Source: Erysipelotrichia bacterium
GTDB lineage: Bacteria; Bacillota_I; Bacilli_A; Erysipelotrichales; Erysipelotrichaceae
Assembly: GCA_009916335.1 (NCBI GenBank)
Contig: SAAR01000197.1
Coordinates: forward strand, 1 to 6,300
DNA length: 6,300 bases
Direction: 5' to 3'
Positions 1 through 6,180 of this stretch are shown here, one piece after another. The position numbers and the translations under genes were made by a program. The notes beneath the pieces were generated by a model. That model did not search any database. It was not told where the DNA came from and was given only the letters and a program-made list of their open reading frames with translations. Position 1 is the stretch's first letter. The number at the start of each line of letters is the position of its first letter.

Positions 1-23
1 TTCCCCATACGCTCATCATTCAT
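1..23 (-). CDS. 5' end of a gene overlapping marR, possibly a second MATE transporter (partial)
   Basis: Only the first seven codons and two bases are in the window. Starting at the ATG at 23-21 they read MNDERMG. A GGAGAT stretch inside the end of marR lies 8-9 bases upstream of this ATG and could be its ribosome binding site. The reading frame would overlap marR by 8 nt, which is usual for a co-transcribed partner. The peptide matches the MATE protein in this window (MQENKMG) in pattern: charged or polar residues, then Met-Gly at positions 6-7. Many Bacillota MATE transporters begin in this way, and MarR-transporter pairs are common. The product is inference from seven residues. Other starts at 19 (overlapping the marR stop as ATGA, giving MMSVWG) or 16 are possible and would give an unrelated protein. 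Confidence 0.35.
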
Positions 24-453
24 GAAAACCATCTCCAATCATACTCACATTGTCGCAAAGACGATCCAACAAAGAAATAAGCAAACGTGCTTCTTCATCA
101 CTTATATTCTTTAACATACGTTCACTACTTTCCCCTAAAATAGTAATAATCGTAGTAATCATTTTTTCGCCTTTTTGACTTAAGCTAATATCCCTTGCTC
201 TTTTATCCTTTTTTGAACATGTTTTATATATATACTGTTTTTCTTCTAATACTTTAATCAAACGTGATATTCTGGCTTTATCCAACAACATTTTATGAGC
301 TAATTCTTCTTGTGTTAATCGTTTCTCTTTCGATAAATGCAATAGCACATTCGCTTGTACATAGCTAAGTTCAAATGCCTTTAAACGCTCATTCGCAAAA
401 CAGCGATGATGCTTCATTAAATAAGATAAACGTTTTCCTACTTTACGATCCAT
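16..453 (-). CDS. MarR-family winged-helix transcriptional regulator
   Basis: The 145-residue length is typical of MarR repressors, which bind palindromic DNA as dimers and release it on binding a small ligand or on oxidation. The winged helix covers roughly residues 30-95. RLTQEELAHKM (45-55) and the following LLDKARISRLIKVLEEK form the helix-turn-helix. The wing carries the family DxR signature (D83, R85) followed by ISLSQKG. The flanking N- and C-terminal helices (about 1-28 and 100-140) would form the dimer interface. Cysteines are at 18, 79 and 133; C18 lies in the first helix, but the context is not clearly that of a peroxide-sensing OhrR, so the inducer is unknown. The start is fixed by AGGAGG six bases upstream. 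A perfect palindrome over its own promoter implies autorepression. The gene at the left edge overlaps its end and is a likely target. Confidence 0.93.
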   Translation of the reverse strand: MDRKVGKRLSYLMKHHRCFANERLKAFELSYVQANVLLHLSKEKRLTQEELAHKMLLDKARISRLIKVLEEKQYIYKTCSKKDKRARDISLSQKGEKMITTIITILGESSERMLKNISDEEARLLISLLDRLCDNVSMIGDGFHE

Positions 454-459
454 ACACTA

Positions 460-465
460 CCTCCT
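460..465 (-). promoter_or_regulatory. Ribosome binding site of the marR gene
   Basis: AGGAGG on the minus strand, six bases before the ATG at 453. It is a full Shine-Dalgarno match and fixes the marR start. Confidence 0.85.
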
Positions 466-475
466 AACTTTTGTT

Positions 476-504
476 ATTATAGATAGATATAGTTGATATG
501 TCAA
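476..504 (-). promoter_or_regulatory. Consensus sigma-A promoter of the marR gene
   Basis: The -35 box TTGACA (499-504) and the -10 box TATAAT (476-481) both match the vegetative consensus at all six positions and are separated by exactly 17 bases. Transcription should start near 469, giving a leader of about 16 nt before the ATG at 453. So strong a promoter in front of a repressor gene makes sense if it is normally shut by the overlapping operator. Confidence 0.88.
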
Positions 505-515
505 CTATATCTATC
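482..515. promoter_or_regulatory. Perfect inverted repeat, probable MarR operator
   Basis: The left arm GATAGATATAGTTGA (482-496) and the right arm TCAACTATATCTATC (501-515) are exact reverse complements around the 4-base centre TATG. The inner TTGA/TCAA half-sites are of the kind bound by MarR-family dimers. The repeat covers the -35 box and the whole spacer, and ends where the -10 box begins, so a bound dimer would block RNA polymerase. Because it lies upstream of the expected transcription start, it should act as DNA and not as an RNA hairpin in the marR transcript. That the marR product binds it is inference from position and symmetry. Confidence 0.85.
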
Positions 516-544
516 GACAAAATTCCCCTCCCTTTAACGCCACT

Positions 545-571
545 AAAAAAAGACATTTAGAAATGTCCTTT
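545..571 (-). terminator. Rho-independent terminator after rsmI
   Basis: Read on the minus strand, the stem GACATT/AATGTC (562-567 with 552-557) has a TCTA loop. It is extended by a G-T pair and A-T pairs from the flanking AAA and T run. Seven Ts follow (545-551). The stem begins within about 10 bases of the rsmI stop codon and closes the tmk-holB-ricT-rsmI operon. The plus-strand reading has only a short broken T run, so it should act in one direction only. Confidence 0.88.
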
Positions 572-575
572 ATGT

Positions 576-1424
576 TTAATTTAAACCATGATAATTTTTA
601 TATAAATCGTTTTTACTTACCCCATATTCTTTAGCGACCTTTTTGATCGCTTCTTTACTTGATAAGCCTTCACTTATATAATCATCAATATGAGAAGATA
701 ATTGAACTGCCGAAACGACATCTTTTTCTTTTGTACACCCTTCCACAATAACAACCATTTCTCCTTTTAAGCTATCCACAATTTCTAACACTTCACTAAT
801 TGTGCCTCGAATAAATTCTTCATGTTTTTTTGTTAATTCCCTTGCCAAACAAATGTTGCGATTTCCTAAAACTTCTAACGCTGCATGTAGCATTTTTTCA
901 ATGCGATGCGGTGCTTCATATAAGATGATTGTATATGGTTGATCCTTTAATTCATGTAAAGATTGCATACGTTCTTTTTCACTATTGCCTAAAAACCCAT
1001 AAAAGATGAAAGGCTGTGGTGATAAGCCACTTGCAACAAGAGCATTTAACGCTGCATTGGCTCCTGAAATTGGGACAACATTGTATCCTGCTTGAATGAC
1101 TAAATTAACAACATAAGCTCCTGGATCAGATAGTAATGGATAACCAGCATCACTTACTAAAGCGATGTTTTTTCCTTCTTCCAATAGTTTCAATAATCCA
1201 TTGGCACTTTCTTTTTCATTATGTAGATGATGAGCAATACATCTTGTGCCAATATTAAAATGTGTTAAAAGTTTCATCGTATTTCTTGTATCTTCTGCGG
1301 CAATCACATCAACTTCTTGCAATATTTCAATCGCACGAGTACTCAATTCATTTAAATTACCAATCGGTGTCGCTACTAGATAAAGCGTAGCCACTTCATT
1401 TTCAAAACTTTTTTGTCGTTTCAT
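576..1424 (-). CDS. rsmI: 16S rRNA (cytidine(1402)-2'-O)-methyltransferase RsmI
   Basis: RsmI (YabC/YraL) transfers a methyl group from S-adenosylmethionine to the 2'-hydroxyl of C1402 in the decoding centre of 16S rRNA, which tunes start-codon choice and fidelity. The 282 residues are the usual length. The tetrapyrrole-methylase fold is marked by LYLVATPIGNL (14-24), AAEDTRNTMKLL (42-53), ALVSDAGYPLLSDPG (88-102) and VPISGANAALNALVASGL (117-134). The C-terminal part SSKEAIKKVAKEYGVSKNDLY is the small helical domain typical of the family. The start matches family N-termini (a short QKSF-type leader before the first strand). Its ATG shares one base with the ricT stop (TAATG), and no Shine-Dalgarno sequence precedes it, so translation probably depends on termination-reinitiation from ricT. 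It is the last gene of the operon. Confidence 0.96.
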   Translation of the reverse strand: MKRQKSFENEVATLYLVATPIGNLNELSTRAIEILQEVDVIAAEDTRNTMKLLTHFNIGTRCIAHHLHNEKESANGLLKLLEEGKNIALVSDAGYPLLSDPGAYVVNLVIQAGYNVVPISGANAALNALVASGLSPQPFIFYGFLGNSEKERMQSLHELKDQPYTIILYEAPHRIEKMLHAALEVLGNRNICLARELTKKHEEFIRGTISEVLEIVDSLKGEMVVIVEGCTKEKDVVSAVQLSSHIDDYISEGLSSKEAIKKVAKEYGVSKNDLYKNYHGLN

Positions 1425-2269
1425 TAGCGATTAGTAAAATCTATGTCAGGCCATAATTCTTCAAATGATAAAAACCTAACATCTTCTCGATTCTCAATTT
1501 TTGCTTCTTTGGTAATTACATTCATACTCGTAACACGATAAATTTTACCCTCATAAGTAATCTTTGAATTTAATTTCGGTAATCCTTGTCGCATTTCTTT
1601 ATATTGTTCATCTTCAAACTTTAAACAGCATTTTAATTTTCCACACTGTCCTGATAACTTTTGAATATTTAATGCCAATAATTGATTTTTTGCCATATTG
1701 ATAGAAATCATATCAAAATCATTCATAAACTTAGCACAACATAGCTCTCTACCACACTGTCCTAATCCACCAACCATCTTTGCTTTATTTCTCGGTCCAA
1801 TTTGACGTAGTTCAATACGGCAATGAAATCTTGTCGCTAGCACTTTTAATAACTCTCTAAAATCAACTCGCTCTTCTGCTGCATAAGTAAAAATCAACTT
1901 AGAAGAATCCAATGTATATTCTGCTTCAATTAAATTCATATCTAAATTTAACTGTTTAATTTCTTTTTGACAAATCAACAGTGCTTCTTTCGCTTTTTCA
2001 GCGTTATCAAAATATTTTTGAATATCCTTTTCACTGGCTTTACGCACAACTGGTTTTAATTCAAACTGTTTATTCTGATATTCCTCATAAGGAATACTCG
2101 CTTTCGCAATGACTCCTAATTCATTACCTCGCACTGTTTCGACAATGACCTTTTCATTTACTGTATAAATATCTTCATCACAACCAAAAGAATACGCTCT
2201 CGTATCTTTAAAATGTACAAATGCAATATATTTATATGTTTTGCTTTTTTTCGCATTGTTATTTTCCAT
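1424..2269 (-). CDS. ricT: PSP1-domain protein RicT (YaaT)
   Basis: In Bacillus subtilis RicT joins RicA (YmcA) and RicF (YlbF) in a complex carrying two [4Fe-4S] clusters. The complex helps RNase Y mature many mRNAs and affects sporulation, competence and biofilm formation. The 281 residues carry the PSP1 C-terminal domain, with the signatures GGLGQCGRELCCAKF (167-181) and LSGQCGKLKCCLKFE (205-219). Their cysteines C172, C177, C178, C209, C214 and C215 are all present, and ISINMAKNQ between them is also typical. The ATG at 2269 is preferred to the GTG one codon earlier, because GGAGG lies six bases before the ATG and only three before the GTG. The ribosome binding site and first codons lie inside the end of holB (11-nt overlap). 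Its position between holB and rsmI is conserved in Bacillota. Confidence 0.94.
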   Translation of the reverse strand: MENNNAKKSKTYKYIAFVHFKDTRAYSFGCDEDIYTVNEKVIVETVRGNELGVIAKASIPYEEYQNKQFELKPVVRKASEKDIQKYFDNAEKAKEALLICQKEIKQLNLDMNLIEAEYTLDSSKLIFTYAAEERVDFRELLKVLATRFHCRIELRQIGPRNKAKMVGGLGQCGRELCCAKFMNDFDMISINMAKNQLLALNIQKLSGQCGKLKCCLKFEDEQYKEMRQGLPKLNSKITYEGKIYRVTSMNVITKEAKIENREDVRFLSFEELWPDIDFTNR

Positions 2270-3230
2270 CACTAACCTCCCATTTATATAAGAATTGATC
2301 TACCAGTAATGGTATATTTACTGAACGAACAATTTTATCCTTACTCTCTACACAAATCATGTGTATTTTGTCCAAATCTAATTTTAACATGATTTCTCCA
2401 CTTTTTCCCCATATACGAATAATTTCTTCTTTTTTATATAAGTAACAATCTCGACACAATAAGGAAAGTATATCTAAAAAGGTTGTCAACACATAACGAT
2501 CATTACGTTTGCTTTTATTAAAACCTTCATTTTGTAAAAAGATTTTTGCATAGGCAAAAGCATTTAATTGTTCTTTTAAAAAGTTTTCAAATAAATAAAA
2601 GGCATGCTGAAACTCATCACTTTCAAAACGTTCTAATGCCTGTTCTTTATTCACGCATATACGAGATAGAATATGGGCTTCACACCCACCCATTTCCTCT
2701 TTTAATGTCTGTTCTAATTCCTCCGTATTATTTTTATAAAAAGGAATAACTTGACATCTTGATACGATCGTTTCTAAAAGACGATCACTATGTTCACTAA
2801 TCAAGATAGCCATACTATCGCTTTCTGGTTCTTCTAAAAATTTAAGCAAACTATTCAATGCCTCTTTTGTGGCATTTTCCACACCATCTAAAATGTATAC
2901 TTTTTTTCCTTTCGTTTCTAGCTTTGTTTTAGAAAAACGTTCTTGCACTTCCATAATCTCATTTTTCTTAATGCTCTTTGTTTTCCCATCAATATAGATT
3001 AAATCGGCATATCCACCATTTACTACATGCTGACACATCGCACATGTTTCACAAGCAAATCCATCTTGCTCACACAATAAGCTTTGCACGAGTAAATATG
3101 CTGTTTCTAACTTAGGTGTTCCTTCTTCCCCAGTAAATAAATATGCATGGGCTAGTTGTTTTTTTAATAACGCATTTTCTAAAATACGATAAGCAATCGG
3201 TTGATTTCTCTTTATTTCATCATGTATCAT
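2259..3230 (-). CDS. holB: DNA polymerase III delta prime subunit (clamp loader)
   Basis: Delta prime is the rigid stator of the clamp loader that places the sliding clamp on primed DNA. Its 323 residues follow the family plan. The region after AYLFTG (30-35) is a degenerate Walker A, GEEGTPKLETA, lacking GKT, as expected for this non-hydrolysing subunit. Four cysteines (C53, C60, C63, C66) form the zinc module. LNSLLKFLEEP (125-135) is the most conserved block, and SRCQVIPF (157-164) contains the SRC motif that contacts a neighbouring ATP site. The C-terminal third is variable, as usual. The ATG lies one base after the tmk stop. The best Shine-Dalgarno match, AAGGAG at 3244-3249 inside tmk, is 13 bases away, which is long, so coupling to tmk translation is likely. 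Confidence 0.95.
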   Translation of the reverse strand: MIHDEIKRNQPIAYRILENALLKKQLAHAYLFTGEEGTPKLETAYLLVQSLLCEQDGFACETCAMCQHVVNGGYADLIYIDGKTKSIKKNEIMEVQERFSKTKLETKGKKVYILDGVENATKEALNSLLKFLEEPESDSMAILISEHSDRLLETIVSRCQVIPFYKNNTEELEQTLKEEMGGCEAHILSRICVNKEQALERFESDEFQHAFYLFENFLKEQLNAFAYAKIFLQNEGFNKSKRNDRYVLTTFLDILSLLCRDCYLYKKEEIIRIWGKSGEIMLKLDLDKIHMICVESKDKIVRSVNIPLLVDQFLYKWEVSDGK

Positions 3231-3231
3231 C

Positions 3232-3852
3232 TTATTTGATTAACTCCTTGATAAGAGCATAGGTATCTGCAAATACGCTCTCTACATCTTGTGTGGCATC
3301 AATACTATGAATCCGTTTAGGAAAACGGGTTAAGACTTCTTCGTATCCTTGTGCCACTAAACGATGAAACTTTTCTCCTTCTTTATCTAAGCGATCTTTT
3401 TCACCTCTTGAGGCAACCCTAGATAACCCTGTTTCTACATCAACCTTTAAATAAATCGTTGCATCAGGCATATGATTTTCAATCGCAAACTGATTTATTG
3501 CATATACTTCTTCTATTCCTAACCCTCTAGCAACACCTTGGTATGCAAGCGATGAATCAATAAAACGATCACATAGTACAATTTTATTCGCTTGTAATGC
3601 TGGTAGCACCTTTTCCACTAAATGTTGCCTTCTTGCTGCTGCATATAATAACGCTTCACTACGAGCGTCCATACTTGTATTTTTAGGATCTAGTAAAATA
3701 GTTCTTATCTGTTCCGCAATCGCAATTCCACCAGGCTCTCTAGTAAAGATTATATCATAACCTTCCTTTAATAACGCTTCATAGATTCGATTAGAAATCG
3801 TTGTTTTCCCACATCCATCATTTCCTTCAAATGTTATAAATTTTCCACTCAT
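3232..3852 (-). CDS. tmk: Thymidylate kinase (dTMP kinase)
   Basis: Tmk phosphorylates dTMP to dTDP with ATP, a step needed for dTTP synthesis by both the de novo and salvage routes. The 206 residues are the normal bacterial length. The P-loop is GNDGCGKTT (10-18), REPGG (38-42) belongs to the dTMP-binding region, CDRFIDSSLAYQG (94-106) is the DR(Y/F) block, and the lid SRGEKDRLDKEGEKF (148-162) carries several arginines and lysines. A P-loop without arginine together with a basic lid fits the bacterial type II enzyme. It is the first gene of the operon; the start is supported by GAGGG (3859-3863) six bases upstream and by a nearby promoter. Nothing is unusual in the protein. Confidence 0.97.
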   Translation of the reverse strand: MSGKFITFEGNDGCGKTTISNRIYEALLKEGYDIIFTREPGGIAIAEQIRTILLDPKNTSMDARSEALLYAAARRQHLVEKVLPALQANKIVLCDRFIDSSLAYQGVARGLGIEEVYAINQFAIENHMPDATIYLKVDVETGLSRVASRGEKDRLDKEGEKFHRLVAQGYEEVLTRFPKRIHSIDATQDVESVFADTYALIKELIK

Positions 3853-3875
3853 ATACGTCCCTCACAATATATTTT

Positions 3876-3884
3876 ATTATACCA
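3876..3884 (-). promoter_or_regulatory. Extended -10 promoter of the tmk-holB-ricT-rsmI operon
   Basis: TGGTATAAT on the minus strand combines a perfect -10 box (3876-3881) with the TGn extension. The -35 position, 17 bases upstream, reads GCCTTT and is poor, so recognition would rest on the extended -10. The start would be near 3869, leaving a leader of about 17 nt. The weak -35 is part of the terminator stem of the preceding gene. Confidence 0.72.
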
Positions 3885-3895
3885 TAGTCCAAATA

Positions 3896-3925
3896 GAAAA
3901 AGGCACCTTTGTTGAAGAATGCCTT
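3896..3925 (-). terminator. Rho-independent terminator after the MATE gene
   Basis: On the minus strand AAGGCA (3920-3925) pairs with TGCCTT (3900-3905). A small internal loop and an inner CTT/AAG helix closed by CAACA lie between them. The 3' arm runs directly into TTTTTC. The stem begins about 65 bases past the MATE stop codon. The plus-strand reading has no T run, so termination is only in the gene direction. Confidence 0.8.
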
Positions 3926-3989
3926 AGGAAAAGCGAATTTATCACTCTTAGATAAAAAGATAGGAATTTATATACGATGAAAATTGCTT

Positions 3990-5348
3990 TTATTCTTGAT
4001 GTTCTGGAATATAACGTATTTGATTTTGGTAAATACGGTAAAAGAAATAAATTGACAATAACAGTGAAACAAGCTCTGCGATTGGATAGGCAAGCCACAC
4101 TAAATCAACATTCCCTGTTAATGACATCACATAAGCAACTGGTAGTAACACAACAAGCTGTCTAGCGACAGATACGATTAAAGAGCATGTTCCATGATTC
4201 AACGCTTGGAAAGTAGTACTTAAAACGATGCTTGCACCTGCTAGTAAAAAATGGATCGCTATGATTCTAAGTCCTGATACCCCAATTGTAAGCATCTGTT
4301 TTGATGGATTAAAAAAGGACAATAAGAATTGTGGAAACAGCTCAAACAATGCTAAACCAATACACATAATCCCAACGGCATAGATGATTCCTAATCTGAT
4401 TGTATCCATTATTCTCTTTTTCTTCAATGCTCCATAATTAAAAGAAATAATTGGCACTAACCCATTGTTTAAACCAAAAATAGGCATAAAGATAAAACTT
4501 TGTAGCTTAATATAAACACCGAAGAACGCTGCTGATGTTTTTGTAAAACCCATTAGGATTTGATTCATTCCATATGTCATTAATGAAGATATACTTGCCA
4601 TGATAATACTTGGAAATCCTACCTTATAAATATTTTTAATTGTTGTTAATGAAGGTCGAAAGTTTCTTATTTGTAGATCGATATCATGATTCACTTTATG
4701 ATTAAAATAAAACGATAATAACGTCGCTACAATCTGTCCAATCACTGTTGCTAACGCAGCTCCTGCAACTCCCATTGCAGGCAAACCAAGCAACCCAAAT
4801 ATTAAAATCGGGTCTAAAATAATATTGATGATTGCTCCACTACCTTGTGTTAACATCGTATAAAAGGTTCTTCCTGTTGCTTGTAAGATACGTTCAAACG
4901 TAATTTGTAAAAAGATCCCAATTGAAAATATAGTACAAATACTTAAATATTGTGTTCCATACTCACTAATTTGTTCTCCTGCATTTTGCATATCAAAAAA
5001 AGCACGAGTACCAAAAATACCAAAAAGAACAAAGACAAGACAACTAAGAATTGCTAGAAAAATACCATTACTTGCTGCTTTGCTTGCCCCTTCACGATTT
5101 TTCTGTCCTAAATTTCTCGCCAACAACGCATTAATCCCTACACCTGTCCCAGTCGAAACAGCAATCATTAAATTTTGCATAGGAAAGGCTAATGATACTG
5201 CTGTTAGTGCATCTTCATTAATCTGTGCGACAAACATACTATCGACAATATTGTATAACGCTTGAATTAACATGGAAATCATTATTGGTAATGACATTGT
5301 AATTAGTAATTTATTAATTGGCATAACGCCCATTTTATTTTCTTGCAT
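3990..5348 (-). CDS. MATE-family multidrug/cation antiporter
   Basis: This is a membrane exporter of the multidrug and toxic compound extrusion family, which uses an inward sodium or proton gradient to expel mostly cationic or amphipathic compounds. The 452 residues contain two MatE repeats, about 12-220 and 235-440, and a hydrophobic pattern fitting 12 membrane helices. Recognisable blocks are LYNIVDSMFVAQ (31-42), GTGVGINALLARNLGQKN (67-84), FERILQATGR (151-160), ILDPILIFGLLGLPAMGVAGAALATVIGQ (starting at 177) and TTFQALNHG (378-386). The ATG at 5348 is chosen because GGAGG (5356-5360) lies seven bases upstream; a TTG six codons earlier would put that site inside the gene. It has its own promoter and terminator and seems to be a single-gene unit. 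The substrate cannot be read from the sequence. It lacks any copy of the marR palindrome upstream. Confidence 0.94.
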   Translation of the reverse strand: MQENKMGVMPINKLLITMSLPIMISMLIQALYNIVDSMFVAQINEDALTAVSLAFPMQNLMIAVSTGTGVGINALLARNLGQKNREGASKAASNGIFLAILSCLVFVLFGIFGTRAFFDMQNAGEQISEYGTQYLSICTIFSIGIFLQITFERILQATGRTFYTMLTQGSGAIINIILDPILIFGLLGLPAMGVAGAALATVIGQIVATLLSFYFNHKVNHDIDLQIRNFRPSLTTIKNIYKVGFPSIIMASISSLMTYGMNQILMGFTKTSAAFFGVYIKLQSFIFMPIFGLNNGLVPIISFNYGALKKKRIMDTIRLGIIYAVGIMCIGLALFELFPQFLLSFFNPSKQMLTIGVSGLRIIAIHFLLAGASIVLSTTFQALNHGTCSLIVSVARQLVVLLPVAYVMSLTGNVDLVWLAYPIAELVSLLLSIYFFYRIYQNQIRYIPEHQE

Positions 5349-5374
5349 TGTTAATCCTCCAATCAAATATCATT

Positions 5375-5403
5375 ATTTTACAGGAAAGGGTAGTAATTAA
5401 CAA
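5375..5403 (-). promoter_or_regulatory. Probable promoter of the MATE gene
   Basis: A -35 box TTGTTA (5398-5403, four of six consensus bases) and a -10 box TAAAAT (5375-5380, five of six) are 17 bases apart. Transcription would start near 5368, about 20 nt before the ATG. Spacing and position are right, but in AT-rich DNA such matches also arise by chance. I see no terminator between the prepilin peptidase stop (5440) and this promoter, so some readthrough from upstream is possible. Confidence 0.55.
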
Positions 5404-5439
5404 CACTATTTTTTAATCATCATATTCTTTATTGTTGCA

Positions 5440-6180
5440 TTAACGCAAACTAATAGAAACGAAATCAACAAAATGTACCAAATAGATAACCAAACTTATG
5501 TAGAAGAATGGAAACATTGCAATTTTACTTTTACGATTCATCTTCTTTAACAACAACATCATAAGTGCATAAAGACCAGCTAGTAAATAAGCAAAGCACA
5601 TAGTAAAGATAATGCCCCACATACCTAATAGAAAACCCATACAACTACTAAATAAAATATCTGCCTCACCAATGCTGTTCGCTTTAAGTTTATAAATGAC
5701 AAGTAGTGGTATACTAACAATAAAGATTGCACAAATACGATCTAACCACACAATCTCATTTGTTGTAAATGCCAATAAAATAGCTAAACAAGCAATGATA
5801 CCCATCGCTTTTAATGGAATATGATGTGTTTTCATATCAACTACACTTAAAATCATCATAACACTTAATAAACAAAAATAGAAAAGTCCTTTTACTTGAT
5901 CACCATACAAGGAATACACAAACAAGAAATTAATTACCCCACTCATTTCAATTAAAGGATAGCGAGCATCTAGTTTGTGCTTACAATAGCGACATCTTCC
6001 TAAATGAAACAGATACGAAACAACTGGTAATTTATCTTGCCATTTTAAAGGGTGATGACAATGAGGACAAACCTCCTTTCCTCTACACTTGTACAAAATA
6101 AGATCAATTACATCATTGTAAATAGCACCAATAAAAAAAGATAAAACATACATAATAATTACTTCTAATGTTATATTCAT
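5440..6180 (-). CDS. Prepilin peptidase, A24 family (type IV leader peptidase)
   Basis: These integral membrane aspartyl proteases cut the leader of prepilins and competence pseudopilins at the cytoplasmic face and often also N-methylate the new end. The 246 residues begin with a membrane helix (about 5-29, with the family-like FIGAIYNDVIDLILY). A cytoplasmic loop follows with two CxxC pairs (C38/C41 and C63/C66) around HPLKWQDKLPVVSYL and GRCRYC, a typical zinc-binding arrangement. About six hydrophobic segments follow. The two catalytic aspartates should be D115 in SVVDMKTHHIP and D174 in GEAD (171-174). GEAD departs from the classical GxGD in its third residue, and the loop before C38 is shorter than usual. 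No pilin or secretion ATPase gene is in the window. AGGAGG eight bases before the ATG fixes the start. ComC or PilD naming is not justified by context. Confidence 0.9.
   Translation of the reverse strand: MNITLEVIIMYVLSFFIGAIYNDVIDLILYKCRGKEVCPHCHHPLKWQDKLPVVSYLFHLGRCRYCKHKLDARYPLIEMSGVINFLFVYSLYGDQVKGLFYFCLLSVMMILSVVDMKTHHIPLKAMGIIACLAILLAFTTNEIVWLDRICAIFIVSIPLLVIYKLKANSIGEADILFSSCMGFLLGMWGIIFTMCFAYLLAGLYALMMLLLKKMNRKSKIAMFPFFYISLVIYLVHFVDFVSISLR

Noticed and set aside
482..515. Reading the marR palindrome as an RNA hairpin or terminator
   Set aside because: It lies upstream of the mapped-by-consensus transcription start, has no T run, and rsmI already has a strong terminator. A DNA operator explains it better.
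2270..2272. A GTG start for ricT one codon before the ATG
   Set aside because: It is only three bases from GGAGG, too close for initiation; the ATG is six bases away.
2546..2749. Plus-strand open frame inside holB
   Set aside because: It is antisense to well-conserved holB, has no family resemblance and no convincing ribosome binding site.
3877..4165. Short open frames on both strands around the MATE 3' end (minus 3877-4098, plus 3977-4165)
   Set aside because: Both overlap the conserved MATE C-terminus in other frames. The minus-strand one also runs through the terminator and into the tmk promoter. Neither gives a recognisable protein.
5080..5265. Plus-strand open frame inside the MATE gene
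   Set aside because: It is antisense to conserved MATE helices, with no recognisable product.
5349..5366. A TTG start for the MATE gene, six codons upstream of the ATG
   Set aside because: The GGAGG ribosome binding site would lie inside the gene, and the extra residues IGGLT simply translate it. The ATG at 5348 has ideal spacing.
5391..5417. Possible plus-strand terminator (TAGT...ACTA followed by six Ts)
   Set aside because: The stem is only four base pairs, and no plus-strand gene ends there.
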